DNA of 64,000 bases, taken from positions 124,001 through 188,000 of the forward strand of contig CAWGGM010000018.1 of NCBI GenBank assembly GCA_963822115.1, read 5' to 3'. The notes under the pieces are model-generated. The model was given only the letters and a program-made list of their open reading frames with translations, was not told the DNA's origin and searched no databases. The position numbers were made by a program, and so were the translations under genes. Shown here piece after piece: positions 36,121-45,300 of the stretch; the first letter of the stretch is position 1; each line of letters starts with the position of its first letter. This DNA is from CAWDXG01 sp963822115 (GTDB lineage: Bacteria > Myxococcota_A > Polyangia > Polyangiales > Polyangiaceae).

Positions 36121-37170
36121 ATGCGAAGCCACCGCGAGTTCTTCAAACCGCTGGCCATCGGCGCCCCGGAGCCTCTCCGGGAGATCCCCTTCAAGCCAGC
36201 CCGGATGATCCACTTCTTCGACCCCTCGAATCCCAAGATGGTGTCGAAAGTGCCGGATCTGGCCGGGAAGGTCGACGTGCTGCTCGGCAATCTCGAGGAC
36301 GGCGTCCAGTCGGACCGGAAAGTCGAAGCGCGCGAGGGATTGGTCAAGATCGGCAAGGAATGGAAGGGCGGGGGCGCGCAGCTCTGGACGCGCGTCAACG
36401 CGTTGAACAGCCCCTGGTTCCTCGACGACGTGATGCGTCTGGTCGGCGAGATCGGCGACCAGCTCGAGGTCATCATGGTGCCCAAGGTCGAGGGCCCGGA
36501 GGACATCCACTTCGTCGACCAGCTGTTGGCGCAGCTCGAGGCCCGCCACCAGCTGAAGCGCCCGCTCCTGGTGCACGCCATTCTGGAGACGGCCGCCGGC
36601 GTGAACCAGGTGGAGCAGATCTGCGCGGCGAGCCCGCGCATGCAGGGGCTCAGTCTGGGGCCTGCCGATCTCGCGGCGTCGCGCCGCATGAAGACGACGC
36701 GCGTGGGCGGCGGACATCCGGGCTACCTGGTGCGCGCCGATCCCGACGCGGACAACCCCGAGGCGCCGCGCTCGACCGCGCAGCAGGACCTGTGGCACTA
36801 CACGATCGCGCGCATGGTCGACGCGTGCACGGCCCACGACATCCTGCCGTTCTACGGACCGTTCGGCGACATCGCCGACACGGTGGCCTGCGAGGATCAG
36901 TTCCGCAACGCGTTCCTGATGGGCTGTGTCGGCGCGTGGTCGCTGCACCCCGTGCAGATCAAGATCGCCAAGAAGGTGTTCAGCCCGCCGCCGGACGAGG
37001 TGGCGTGGGCGCGCAAGGTGGTCGCAGTGATGGGCGACGGCAGCGGCGCTGTGATGATCGACGGGAAGATGCAGGACGACGCGACCTACAAGCAGTGCCA
37101 GGTCATGCTCGACTTCGCGCGCGTTATCGCCGAGCGCGATCCGGAGATGAAAGCCGCATACGGCTTCTGA
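36121..37170 (+). CDS. mcl1: L-malyl-CoA/beta-methylmalyl-CoA lyase (Mcl1 type)
   Basis: This 349-residue HpcH/HpaI aldolase should split beta-methylmalyl-CoA to glyoxylate and propionyl-CoA and condense glyoxylate with acetyl-CoA. It has VLLGNLEDGVQ (metal motif), VIMVPKVEGPEDI and LLVHAILETAAGV. The stretch SLGPADLAASRRMKTTRVGG matches the 'GVADYAAS...T..GG' block of Mcl1/MclA. The WHYTIARMVDACTAHDI and GPFGDIAD segments also follow Mcl1. It is divergent from the CitE/Mcl2-type gene with only 46 bp between starts. No clear ribosome site is seen. Confidence 0.82.
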   Translation: MRSHREFFKPLAIGAPEPLREIPFKPARMIHFFDPSNPKMVSKVPDLAGKVDVLLGNLEDGVQSDRKVEAREGLVKIGKEWKGGGAQLWTRVNALNSPWFLDDVMRLVGEIGDQLEVIMVPKVEGPEDIHFVDQLLAQLEARHQLKRPLLVHAILETAAGVNQVEQICAASPRMQGLSLGPADLAASRRMKTTRVGGGHPGYLVRADPDADNPEAPRSTAQQDLWHYTIARMVDACTAHDILPFYGPFGDIADTVACEDQFRNAFLMGCVGAWSLHPVQIKIAKKVFSPPPDEVAWARKVVAVMGDGSGAVMIDGKMQDDATYKQCQVMLDFARVIAERDPEMKAAYGF

Positions 37171-37233
37171 AGTCCGGCCCGGCCAGGCCGGGCTGGCGTT
37201 ATGGCGCACTGCGCTATAGGATGCCCGCCCGGT

Positions 37234-38487
37234 ATGGCGAAGGACATCTACGAGCTGGGGCAGATTCCGGAGCTGGGCGACGTGCCGGCTCGCATGCACG
37301 CACAGGTGATCCGCCAGAAGCGCTTCGGCGAGCCGAAGGACGCTTTCCAGGTGGAGCAGGTGCCAGTGCCCGAGCTGGGGCCGCGCGACGTGCTCGTGTA
37401 CGTGATGGCTGCCGGCGTGAACTACAACAACGTCTGGGCGGCGCTGGGCATCCCCATCGACGTGATCAAGACGCGTCAGAAGGGCGGAGCCAAGGAGGAC
37501 TTCCACATCGGAGGCTCGGACGCGAGCGGCATCGTGTGGAAGGTCGGCAGCGACGTGAAGAACGTCAAGGTCGGCGACGAGGTCGTCGTCCACTGCGGCT
37601 GGTGGGATCCGGAAGACCCGCACGTTCTAGCCGGCAAGGACCCGATGCTGGCGCCGAGCCAGAAGATCTGGGGCTACGAGACCAACTGGGGAAGCTTCGC
37701 GCAGTTCACCAAGGTGCAGGATCACCAGTGTCTGCCCAAACCGCCCAAGCTGAGCTGGGAAGAGGCAGCGGCGTACATGCTCGTTGGCGCGACGGCGTAC
37801 CGCATGCTGCATGGCTGGGCAGGCAACGAGGTCCAGCCCAACGACGCGGTCTTGATCTGGGGCGGCGCTGGCGGTCTCGGGTCGATGGCGATCCAGATCG
37901 TCAAGGCTGCGGGTGGCAAGCCCGTTGCGGTGGTCAGCAGCGAGGACAAGGTCGCCTACTGCAAACAACTCGGCGCCGTCGGTGTGATGAACCGCAAGGA
38001 GTTCGCCCACTGGGGCATGCTTCCGCACTGGAAGGACGAGGGCGCCTACGGCTTGTGGCTCAAGGGAGCCAAGCGGTTCGGACGGGCGTTCTGGGACGCG
38101 CTGGGAGAAAAGCAGAATCCGGCCATCGTGTTCGAGCATCCGGGCGAAGCGACCGTGCCGACCAGTGTGTTCGTCTGCGACACGGGCGGCATGGTCGTGA
38201 TCTGCGCAGGGACCACGGGCTACAACGCGACGCTCGACCTGCGCTACCACTGGATGCGCCAGAAGCGCTTCCAGGGCTCGCACTTCGCCAACGACGAGCA
38301 GGCGAAGGGCATCAACGATCTGGTAATTGCCGGCAAGGTCGATCCCTGTCTGTCGCGCGTGTTCGAGTTCAACGAGACGGGCGACGCGCACCAGTTGATG
38401 CGCGACAACAAGCACCCCAACGGCAACATGTCGATCCTGATCAACGCGCGGCAGCGCGGGCTCAAGGATCTCGCCAGCTCGCGCTGA
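37234..38487 (+). CDS. ccr: Crotonyl-CoA carboxylase/reductase
   Basis: This 417-residue MDR-family enzyme reductively carboxylates crotonyl-CoA with NADPH and CO2 to ethylmalonyl-CoA, the signature step of the EMC pathway. Family features are MAKDIYELGQIPELGDVPAR at the start, VNYNNVWAALGIP, the long FHIGGSDASGIVWKVG, WGYETNWGSFAQF, the NADPH fold VLIWGGAGGLGSMAIQIVKA and the C-terminal DNKHPNGNMSILINARQRG. The ATG at 37234 fits Ccr N-termini better than one at 37201. It lies 63 bp after mcl1, on the same strand. Ccr also occurs in polyketide loci, but no PKS is near. Confidence 0.93.
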   Translation: MAKDIYELGQIPELGDVPARMHAQVIRQKRFGEPKDAFQVEQVPVPELGPRDVLVYVMAAGVNYNNVWAALGIPIDVIKTRQKGGAKEDFHIGGSDASGIVWKVGSDVKNVKVGDEVVVHCGWWDPEDPHVLAGKDPMLAPSQKIWGYETNWGSFAQFTKVQDHQCLPKPPKLSWEEAAAYMLVGATAYRMLHGWAGNEVQPNDAVLIWGGAGGLGSMAIQIVKAAGGKPVAVVSSEDKVAYCKQLGAVGVMNRKEFAHWGMLPHWKDEGAYGLWLKGAKRFGRAFWDALGEKQNPAIVFEHPGEATVPTSVFVCDTGGMVVICAGTTGYNATLDLRYHWMRQKRFQGSHFANDEQAKGINDLVIAGKVDPCLSRVFEFNETGDAHQLMRDNKHPNGNMSILINARQRGLKDLASSR

Positions 38488-38622
38488 GCATTGCGGGCGC
38501 GTCGCCCGTGGAAGTCCCGGCAACGTCACCCGCCGCACAGCTGGCTGCTGTGTCTGGTGGGGGAGCCGGCGCCTGGCTGGCCGTCGACGAGAACGGATCG
38601 TGACGGCGGGTGTAGCCGACCG

Positions 38623-38760
38623 TCAACGCGCTGACGCCGGGGCAGCCGGCGGCGACGAGCCGAGCGTCGATGCGCCGTAGCTGATTCCCAGCATCACCAC
38701 GAGTCCCAGAGCGAAGCCGATGAGGCCGTTGCGCAGAATAGCCTTCGCGTCCACCGTCAT
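38623..38760 (-). CDS. Small single-pass membrane protein
   Basis: The ATG at 38760 gives 45 residues: a short charged N-terminus (MTVDAKAILRNGL), one TM helix (IGFALGLVVMLGISYGAST) and a Pro/Ala tail. It is isolated on the minus strand between ccr and the lipoprotein array. Coding is plausible but supported only by the TM pattern. Confidence 0.45.
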   Translation of the reverse strand: MTVDAKAILRNGLIGFALGLVVMLGISYGASTLGSSPPAAPASAR

Positions 38761-38950
38761 GGCTCTCGCTTCAAGCAAGCTCCGTGCCGCCGAAATCGCG
38801 CCTACTTCCGGCTGATCTGCCGCCATGTTGTGCCAGCGTCTGTGCCAGCGGCGCCCTGGACCTGGCAACAGTGTCGCGACAGCGCCACGCCGCGGCGCGG
38901 GAACTGGCCGCGCCTGCCTACTGGCATGCATTTCGGATAGACTCGAGTGC

Positions 38951-39862
38951 ATGCTGGTTCGGCCTTTCCGTACCCTGTTCGGGCTGTCCCTGATCTTCGC
39001 GTCCGGGTTGGCTGCTTGTGGCGGGAACGTGACGGGCGGGTTGGGCGCCGGAGGCGGCGGCGGAAGCGGCGCGACCGGGACTGGCGCGACGGGCGGCTCG
39101 ACGGGCGGCAGCGGCGCCTACGGTGGCTCGGGAGCCACGGGCGGCAGCGGCGCCTACGGCGGCGCGGGCGCGACGGGCGGCAGCGGCGCCTACGGCGGCG
39201 CGGGCGCGACGGGCGGCAGCGGTGGCTCCGGCGGCGGCTGTGTCGATACGGGCACCTGTGGCCCCGCCGGCGGACCGTGCTGCCAGGAAGGGATGGCCTG
39301 TGCGGTCTCCGGAGCCAACGGAAGCTCGATGTCCTGCCAGTGCCATGCGGGCCGCTGGTCTTGCAGCAGCTCGGGCTGCGATCCGTCCGCGTGCGGACCG
39401 GATGGCGCACCGTGCTGTCAGGAGGGCATGGGCTGCGGGATGGGTGGCGGCAACGGCGGCGGCTTCTCGTGCCAGTGCCAGTACGGCATCTGGAGCTGCA
39501 CCACGTCGGGTACCGGCGGCAGTGGCGGCGGAACGGGCTGCGGCGTGAATGGCTGCGGGCCGGGTCTCACCTGTTGCGGGTCCACGTGCGCCAATCCTCT
39601 GAACGACATCCACAACTGCGGCGGCTGCGGGATCGTGTGCGGCGGGACGCATCCGTACTGCAACAACGGCAAGTGCACGGCGCCGCCTTGCGCCAACCAG
39701 CAGATGCCGCCCGCGGGCACGTTCTGTTGTGGAAATAGCTTCTGCGGCGACCATCAGCTCTGCTGCAACGTGCAGCAGGGCGGGCCGCAGGCGCCGTACC
39801 CGGGCTGCTATGCGCCTACTCCCGAGGGCACCTGCCCTGTCGGTTGTCCCTCCTGTCTGTAG
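38951..39862 (+). CDS. Cys-rich lipoprotein with Gly-rich tandem repeats (array member 1)
   Basis: The ATG at 38951 gives 303 residues with a lipoprotein signal (RPFRTLFGLSLIFASGLAAC, lipobox LAAC). A Gly/Ser/Ala/Thr linker includes a 12-residue repeat (GSGAYGGAGATG). The rest is Cys-rich: two copies of a module (CGPAGGPCCQEGMACA... and CGPDGAPCCQEGMGCG...) each with an SCQC...WSC element, then a C-terminal block with CGPGLTCCGSTCANPLNDIH and NCGGCGIVCGG. The Cys pattern suggests disulfide-rich extracellular knots, as in other myxobacterial surface lipoproteins. It is first in a three-member array. Confidence 0.85.
   Translation: MLVRPFRTLFGLSLIFASGLAACGGNVTGGLGAGGGGGSGATGTGATGGSTGGSGAYGGSGATGGSGAYGGAGATGGSGAYGGAGATGGSGGSGGGCVDTGTCGPAGGPCCQEGMACAVSGANGSSMSCQCHAGRWSCSSSGCDPSACGPDGAPCCQEGMGCGMGGGNGGGFSCQCQYGIWSCTTSGTGGSGGGTGCGVNGCGPGLTCCGSTCANPLNDIHNCGGCGIVCGGTHPYCNNGKCTAPPCANQQMPPAGTFCCGNSFCGDHQLCCNVQQGGPQAPYPGCYAPTPEGTCPVGCPSCL
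39107..39214 (+). repeat. Three 36-bp tandem repeats in lipoprotein linker
   Basis: Unit starts at 39107, 39143 and 39179. The second and third copies are identical over 36 bases; the first differs at several positions. Each encodes 12 residues of the form GSGAYGGxGATG. Identical adjacent copies point to recent slippage or unequal exchange. Confidence 0.9.
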
Positions 39863-39883
39863 TCTTCGAGAAAGGACTTCGCC

Positions 39884-40618
39884 TTGCTTCATCATCGCTT
39901 CCCGGTCCTGTTCTGGCTTTCGGTGATTGCCGTCTCCGGCGCGGGTGCGTGCGGAGGCTCGACTTCCAGCATCACCGGTTCGGGCGGAAGCGACGCGGGC
40001 ACGACCGGCGGCTCGGGTGGCAGCGGCGCGGGCACGACCGGAGGCTCGGGCGGCAGCGCGACGGGGGGTAGCGGCGGAAGCACGGGCGGCAGTGGCGGCA
40101 ACACCGGTGGCGCGGGTGGCTGCATCGATCCTGGTACTTGCGGTCCCGACGGTGCTCCGTGCTGTTCCGAGGGCATGGGCTGCGCGTCGACCGGTCCCGG
40201 TAGCGGAGTGTCCTGTGTCTGTCACTCGGGGAAGTGGTCGTGCAACAGCGGTAGCGGCGGCACCGGTGGTACTGGCTGCGGTCCGAACGGTGCGTGCGGT
40301 CCCGGCCTCACCTGCTGCAGCGGACAGTGCGTGAACACGGTCAACGACATCAACAACTGCGGCAAGTGCGGCAACGCGTGCGGCGGGGCGCATCCCTACT
40401 GTGCGTATTCGTCGGGCGGTCCGGCGTGCAGCACGCCTCCTTGCAGCGTGCAGAAGCCGCCTCCAAAGGGCTCGTTCTGCTGCGGCAACTCGTACTGCAC
40501 CGACGGCCAACTGTGTTGCATGGTCCAGCAGGCTGGCCCCTCGTCGCCGTACCCGAGCTGCATCACGCCCAGCGCGGGGCAGACGACCTGCCCCATCGGC
40601 TGCCCTGCCTGCGCCTAG
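39884..40618 (+). CDS. Cys-rich lipoprotein (array member 2)
   Basis: A TTG start at 39884 preceded by GAGAAAGGAC gives 244 residues: signal peptide with lipobox GAGAC (HHRFPVLFWLSVIAVSGAGA then C), a Gly/Ser linker, one CGPDGAPCCSEGMGCA module with SCVCHSGKWSC, and the same C-terminal block (CGPGLTCCSGQCVNTVNDIN, CGKCGNACGGAHPYC, FCCGNSYC). It is a clear paralogue of member 1, which has two of the modules. The gap between the two is 21 bp. Confidence 0.85.
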   Translation: MLHHRFPVLFWLSVIAVSGAGACGGSTSSITGSGGSDAGTTGGSGGSGAGTTGGSGGSATGGSGGSTGGSGGNTGGAGGCIDPGTCGPDGAPCCSEGMGCASTGPGSGVSCVCHSGKWSCNSGSGGTGGTGCGPNGACGPGLTCCSGQCVNTVNDINNCGKCGNACGGAHPYCAYSSGGPACSTPPCSVQKPPPKGSFCCGNSYCTDGQLCCMVQQAGPSSPYPSCITPSAGQTTCPIGCPACA

Positions 40619-40684
40619 AGCGTTCTAGCGCTCAAACGGGAATAGCCTGGGTGCTGCAGGCCGGCACGCGCTAGACTTTCCCAC

Positions 40685-41089
40685 ATGGATTATTTCCGGG
40701 GGCTGGGTGCGATTGTCGTCGTTGCGGGCATTGCGCTGGTTGCCTGCGGTGGGAATGTGGCGCCCGGAAGTGCTGGCAGCTCGGGAGGCAGCGGCGCGTC
40801 GTCGAGCGGAGGCAGCGGCGGGGGCTGCACAGCCTGCGGGCCTGACGGCGCCCAGTGCTGCCAGCTGCAGGGCGCGGTCTGCCTGTAGGATTCGGGTGGT
40901 ATGTGCCGCTGTGATAGCGGCCGCTGGTCCTGCTGCACTCCGGGCGCCTGTGCCCAGGGAGCCCCCTGCTGCGGCGGCCCGGGGACGTCCTGCGGCGGTC
41001 CGACGCAGCAGGGGTTCGAGATCCAGTGCTCCTGCGTGTCCGGCAGGTGGAGCTGTGCCGGGGGCAGCATGGACGCGGGGGTCGACTGA
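40685..41089 (+). pseudogene. Cys-rich lipoprotein (array member 3) interrupted by an in-frame TAG
   Basis: The ATG at 40685 gives a lipoprotein signal (FRGLGAIVVVAGIALVAC), a short Gly/Ser linker and the start of a module (CGPDGAQCCQLQGAVCL). A TAG follows at 40886-40888. The same frame continues without another stop to 41089, with the expected rest of the module (MCRCDSGRWSCCTPGAC) and a second one (GAPCCGGPGTSCGG, IQCSCVSGRWSC). One base change would restore a 134-residue protein shorter than its paralogues because it lacks the C-terminal block. A sequencing error or recent nonsense mutation is possible. Confidence 0.75.
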
Positions 41090-41104
41090 GCGTCGCGCCC
41101 CGCC

Positions 41105-43417
<2,313 letters not shown>

Positions 43418-43436
43418 GGCGTGTGGCTCGGGTGCC

Positions 43437-43787
43437 TCAGTTCTCGTCGAAGCCTTCCGGTTCCGCGGTGCACTTGAGCGGGTGGCCGTGTTCCTTGGCG
43501 TAGTCCATCACCTGTGCGGCTTTCGATTCGGCTACATCGCGCGTGAACAGCCCGACGATTCCGTAGCCGCGGTGATGGACGTGGAGCATGATCTGCGTCG
43601 CCTCGGTCTCACTCTTGTGGAAGAACTTCATCAGCACGTGCACCACGAACTCCATGGTGGTGTAGTCGTCGTTGTGCAAGACCACCTGGTAGCGACGCGG
43701 CTTTTTCGTCTTGGGTCGCTCGACGACGGCCAGGTCGTCCTCGTGCTCGGGCGTCCTTCCGGGTTCGTTCGGGTTCTTCTCGCTCAT
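43437..43787 (-). CDS. clpS: ClpS adaptor for N-degron substrates
   Basis: The 116-residue protein binds destabilising N-terminal residues and hands the substrate to ClpA. The ClpS fold is marked by YQVVLHNDDYTTMEFVVHVL, with the N-degron pocket residues (N-D-D) and the MLHVHHRGYGIVGLFTRDVA segment. A charged disordered N-terminus precedes it, which is expected because that extension threads into ClpA. Gene order clpS-clpA is standard. Confidence 0.96.
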   Translation of the reverse strand: MSEKNPNEPGRTPEHEDDLAVVERPKTKKPRRYQVVLHNDDYTTMEFVVHVLMKFFHKSETEATQIMLHVHHRGYGIVGLFTRDVAESKAAQVMDYAKEHGHPLKCTAEPEGFDEN

Positions 43788-43856
43788 CGGCTCTCGACGC
43801 TGTGAATTTGACCACTTGGCCCACCGCTGTCGAGTCGGTGGGGCGTGGGAGGGGGC

Positions 43857-44621
43857 TCAGGACAGCAGATCCGTCAGAAACGATAGCAGACCCAGCGCGC
43901 CGTCCACGCTGCTGCTGCCGCTGTCGTAGAACGGGCCCTGTTGCACGGGCCGGGTCAGTGGCCCGCTGGTTTCGGAAGCCCGCTCCGCGCGTTGGCGCGC
44001 CGCCTGCCGGGCCTTTTCCTGCTCTTCGCGCTTGCGCGCCTCGACCAGCCCGCCACTTTCCACGAACGAGAGCACGCGGGGCAGCTCGCCAGCGTCGAAC
44101 CACACGCCATGTTGCGCGCATACATCGACAATGACCCCGCTGAAGCCGCCGAAGTTCTTGCGGTTCATGGTTGCCCGGCACATCGGACACTTCATGTACA
44201 CGATAGGGTCGCTGCTCGGGTCGAAGCGGCGGGGACGGCGCGGCGCCGTTTCGCCATAGCTCTGTCGGCGTTCCAGCAGGTCATGCAATAGCTGGCGTTC
44301 CACGAATTGTCCGCCGCAGCTGTCGCAGTCGTACAGCGACGCCGGACCGCCGCGGAATGCCTGCATGGGCTTGTCGCAATGCGTGCACAGGACCCAGGTC
44401 GGCTCGCCCACCGGTTCCAGGCCAAGCGGCTCGCCGCAAGCGTTGCACAGCGCGTCCTCTGGAACGTTCATGTGGAAGCAGGCGCCGCAGCGCACCGTCG
44501 CGATGCCGGCATGGCAGTCCGGGCAGTGGCGCAGGCTGCGCTCCACCTGCGCTCCACAGGCCGGGCAGAAGAAGCCGTGGCGCGGGCCGCGGGCGCCGCT
44601 CTCGCGATAGGGACCGCTCAA
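43857..44621 (-). CDS. Multi-zinc-ribbon protein
   Basis: I start at a TTG at 44621 with GGAG upstream, because the longer open frame would run through the promoter and gene of the opposite strand. The 254-residue product has repeated CxxC pairs: CPACGAQ, CPDCHAG, CGACFHMNVPEDALCNACG, CTHCDKPMQ, CDSCGGQFVE and CPMCRATMNRKNFGG, ending in the zf-TFIIB-like sequence VDVCAQHGVWFDAGELPRV. The C-terminal part is a coiled, Arg/Glu-rich stretch (about 170-210) and a hydrophobic end. Function unknown; nucleic-acid or protein binding is likely. Confidence 0.75.
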   Translation of the reverse strand: MSGPYRESGARGPRHGFFCPACGAQVERSLRHCPDCHAGIATVRCGACFHMNVPEDALCNACGEPLGLEPVGEPTWVLCTHCDKPMQAFRGGPASLYDCDSCGGQFVERQLLHDLLERRQSYGETAPRRPRRFDPSSDPIVYMKCPMCRATMNRKNFGGFSGVIVDVCAQHGVWFDAGELPRVLSFVESGGLVEARKREEQEKARQAARQRAERASETSGPLTRPVQQGPFYDSGSSSVDGALGLLSFLTDLLS

Positions 44622-44655
44622 GGCTCCAACGCTAGCACCCTCCGGGCGCCGGAAT

Positions 44656-44704
44656 AATTCTACCCGGGTGATATTGACAGGGAATTCTCGCCGGGTAATA
44701 TTCC
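44656..44704 (+). promoter_or_regulatory. Consensus promoter embedded in two imperfect palindromes
   Basis: TTGACA (44674-44679) and TAATAT (44696-44701) are spaced by 16 bases, a near-consensus sigma-70 promoter. Two related imperfect palindromes overlap it: 44656-44675 (AATTCTACCC/GGGTGATATT) covers the -35, and 44681-44704 (GGAATTCTCGCC/GGGTAATATTCC) covers the -10. Both contain CGGGTrATATT, with centres 27 bp apart. The expected transcription start lies within two or three bases of the ATG at 44710, so the message should be leaderless or nearly so. Confidence 0.7.
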
Positions 44705-44709
44705 CTGCC

Positions 44710-45270
44710 ATGGAAGACCAGACATACGTGGCATTTGCGGGGGAGCGACTCATCGCGGCGGGGGATCTGCGCCGCGTGTTGCTGGAGACCAAGACAGAGC
44801 TCGATGGGGGCGACGCGGCGGGTGTCCTGGTCTTCGAGGACCGGACCGGGCGCCAGCTCGATTTCGATTTCCGTGGCAGCGCGGATGACGTGCTCGCGCG
44901 CGCCCTGCCGGCCAAGCGAACCGGTCCGGGGCGGCCGCGGCTCGGCGTGGTGTCGCGCGAGGTTTCCCTGCTGCCTCGTCACTGGGAATGGTTGGAGGAG
45001 CAGCCGAACGGGATCTCGGCCGCGTTGCGCCGTCTGATCGACGAAGCGAAGAAGCGTGAGCCGGCCGCACAGCGCGCGCGGCGTGCCCGCGAAGCCACGG
45101 ACCGCTTCATGTCCGCCATGGCGGGCAATCTGCCGGGCTACGAAGAGGCATCACGCGCGCTGTACGCTGGCGACAGTGCGCGTTTCAGCGAGCTTGTCCG
45201 CGACTGGCCCCACGATGTGCGCGAGCACGCCGAGAAGCTGGCGCGCGCGTCGTTCACGACGGCGCACTGA
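44710..45270 (+). CDS. DUF2239 family protein, probable DNA-binding autorepressor
   Basis: The ATG at 44710 gives 186 residues matching DUF2239: N-terminal YVAFAGERLIAAGDLRRVLL with LVFEDRTGRQLDFDFRG, then the conserved core GRPRLGVVSREVSLLPRHWE followed by WLEEQPNGISAALRRLIDEA. The core has an AT-hook-like GRPR and a helix-rich segment that looks like a ribbon-helix-helix or similar DNA-binding element. The C-terminal half is helical. No function is established as far as I know. Two palindromes over its own promoter suggest autoregulation, which is inference. The gene is divergent from the zinc-ribbon gene. Confidence 0.82.
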   Translation: MEDQTYVAFAGERLIAAGDLRRVLLETKTELDGGDAAGVLVFEDRTGRQLDFDFRGSADDVLARALPAKRTGPGRPRLGVVSREVSLLPRHWEWLEEQPNGISAALRRLIDEAKKREPAAQRARRAREATDRFMSAMAGNLPGYEEASRALYAGDSARFSELVRDWPHDVREHAEKLARASFTTAH

Positions 45271-45300
45271 GTCGGACGCCGCGCGGGCATCCGCGCCGGC

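Noticed and set aside
35205..36689. Longer 494-residue version of the CitE/Mcl2-type protein
   Set aside because: The extra N-terminal 205 codons lie opposite the Mcl1-type gene and have no family similarity; the ATG at 36074 opens directly on the conserved fold.
36081..38603. An 840-codon plus-strand open frame over mcl1 and ccr
   Set aside because: It is in another frame than the two recognised enzymes and reads as Arg/Gly/Ala-rich sequence without domains.
39107..39214. Repeat cluster that might look like a CRISPR
   Set aside because: The units are directly adjacent with no spacers and lie in frame inside a lipoprotein linker.
40901..41089. Separate 62-residue Cys-rich gene
   Set aside because: It is in the same frame as the preceding lipoprotein start and continues its module, so it is the rest of an interrupted gene rather than a new one.
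43857..44915. Longer start for the zinc-ribbon gene
   Set aside because: The extension would pass through the promoter and coding region of the DUF2239 gene; a TTG at 44621 has a ribosome site and leaves the zinc ribbons complete.
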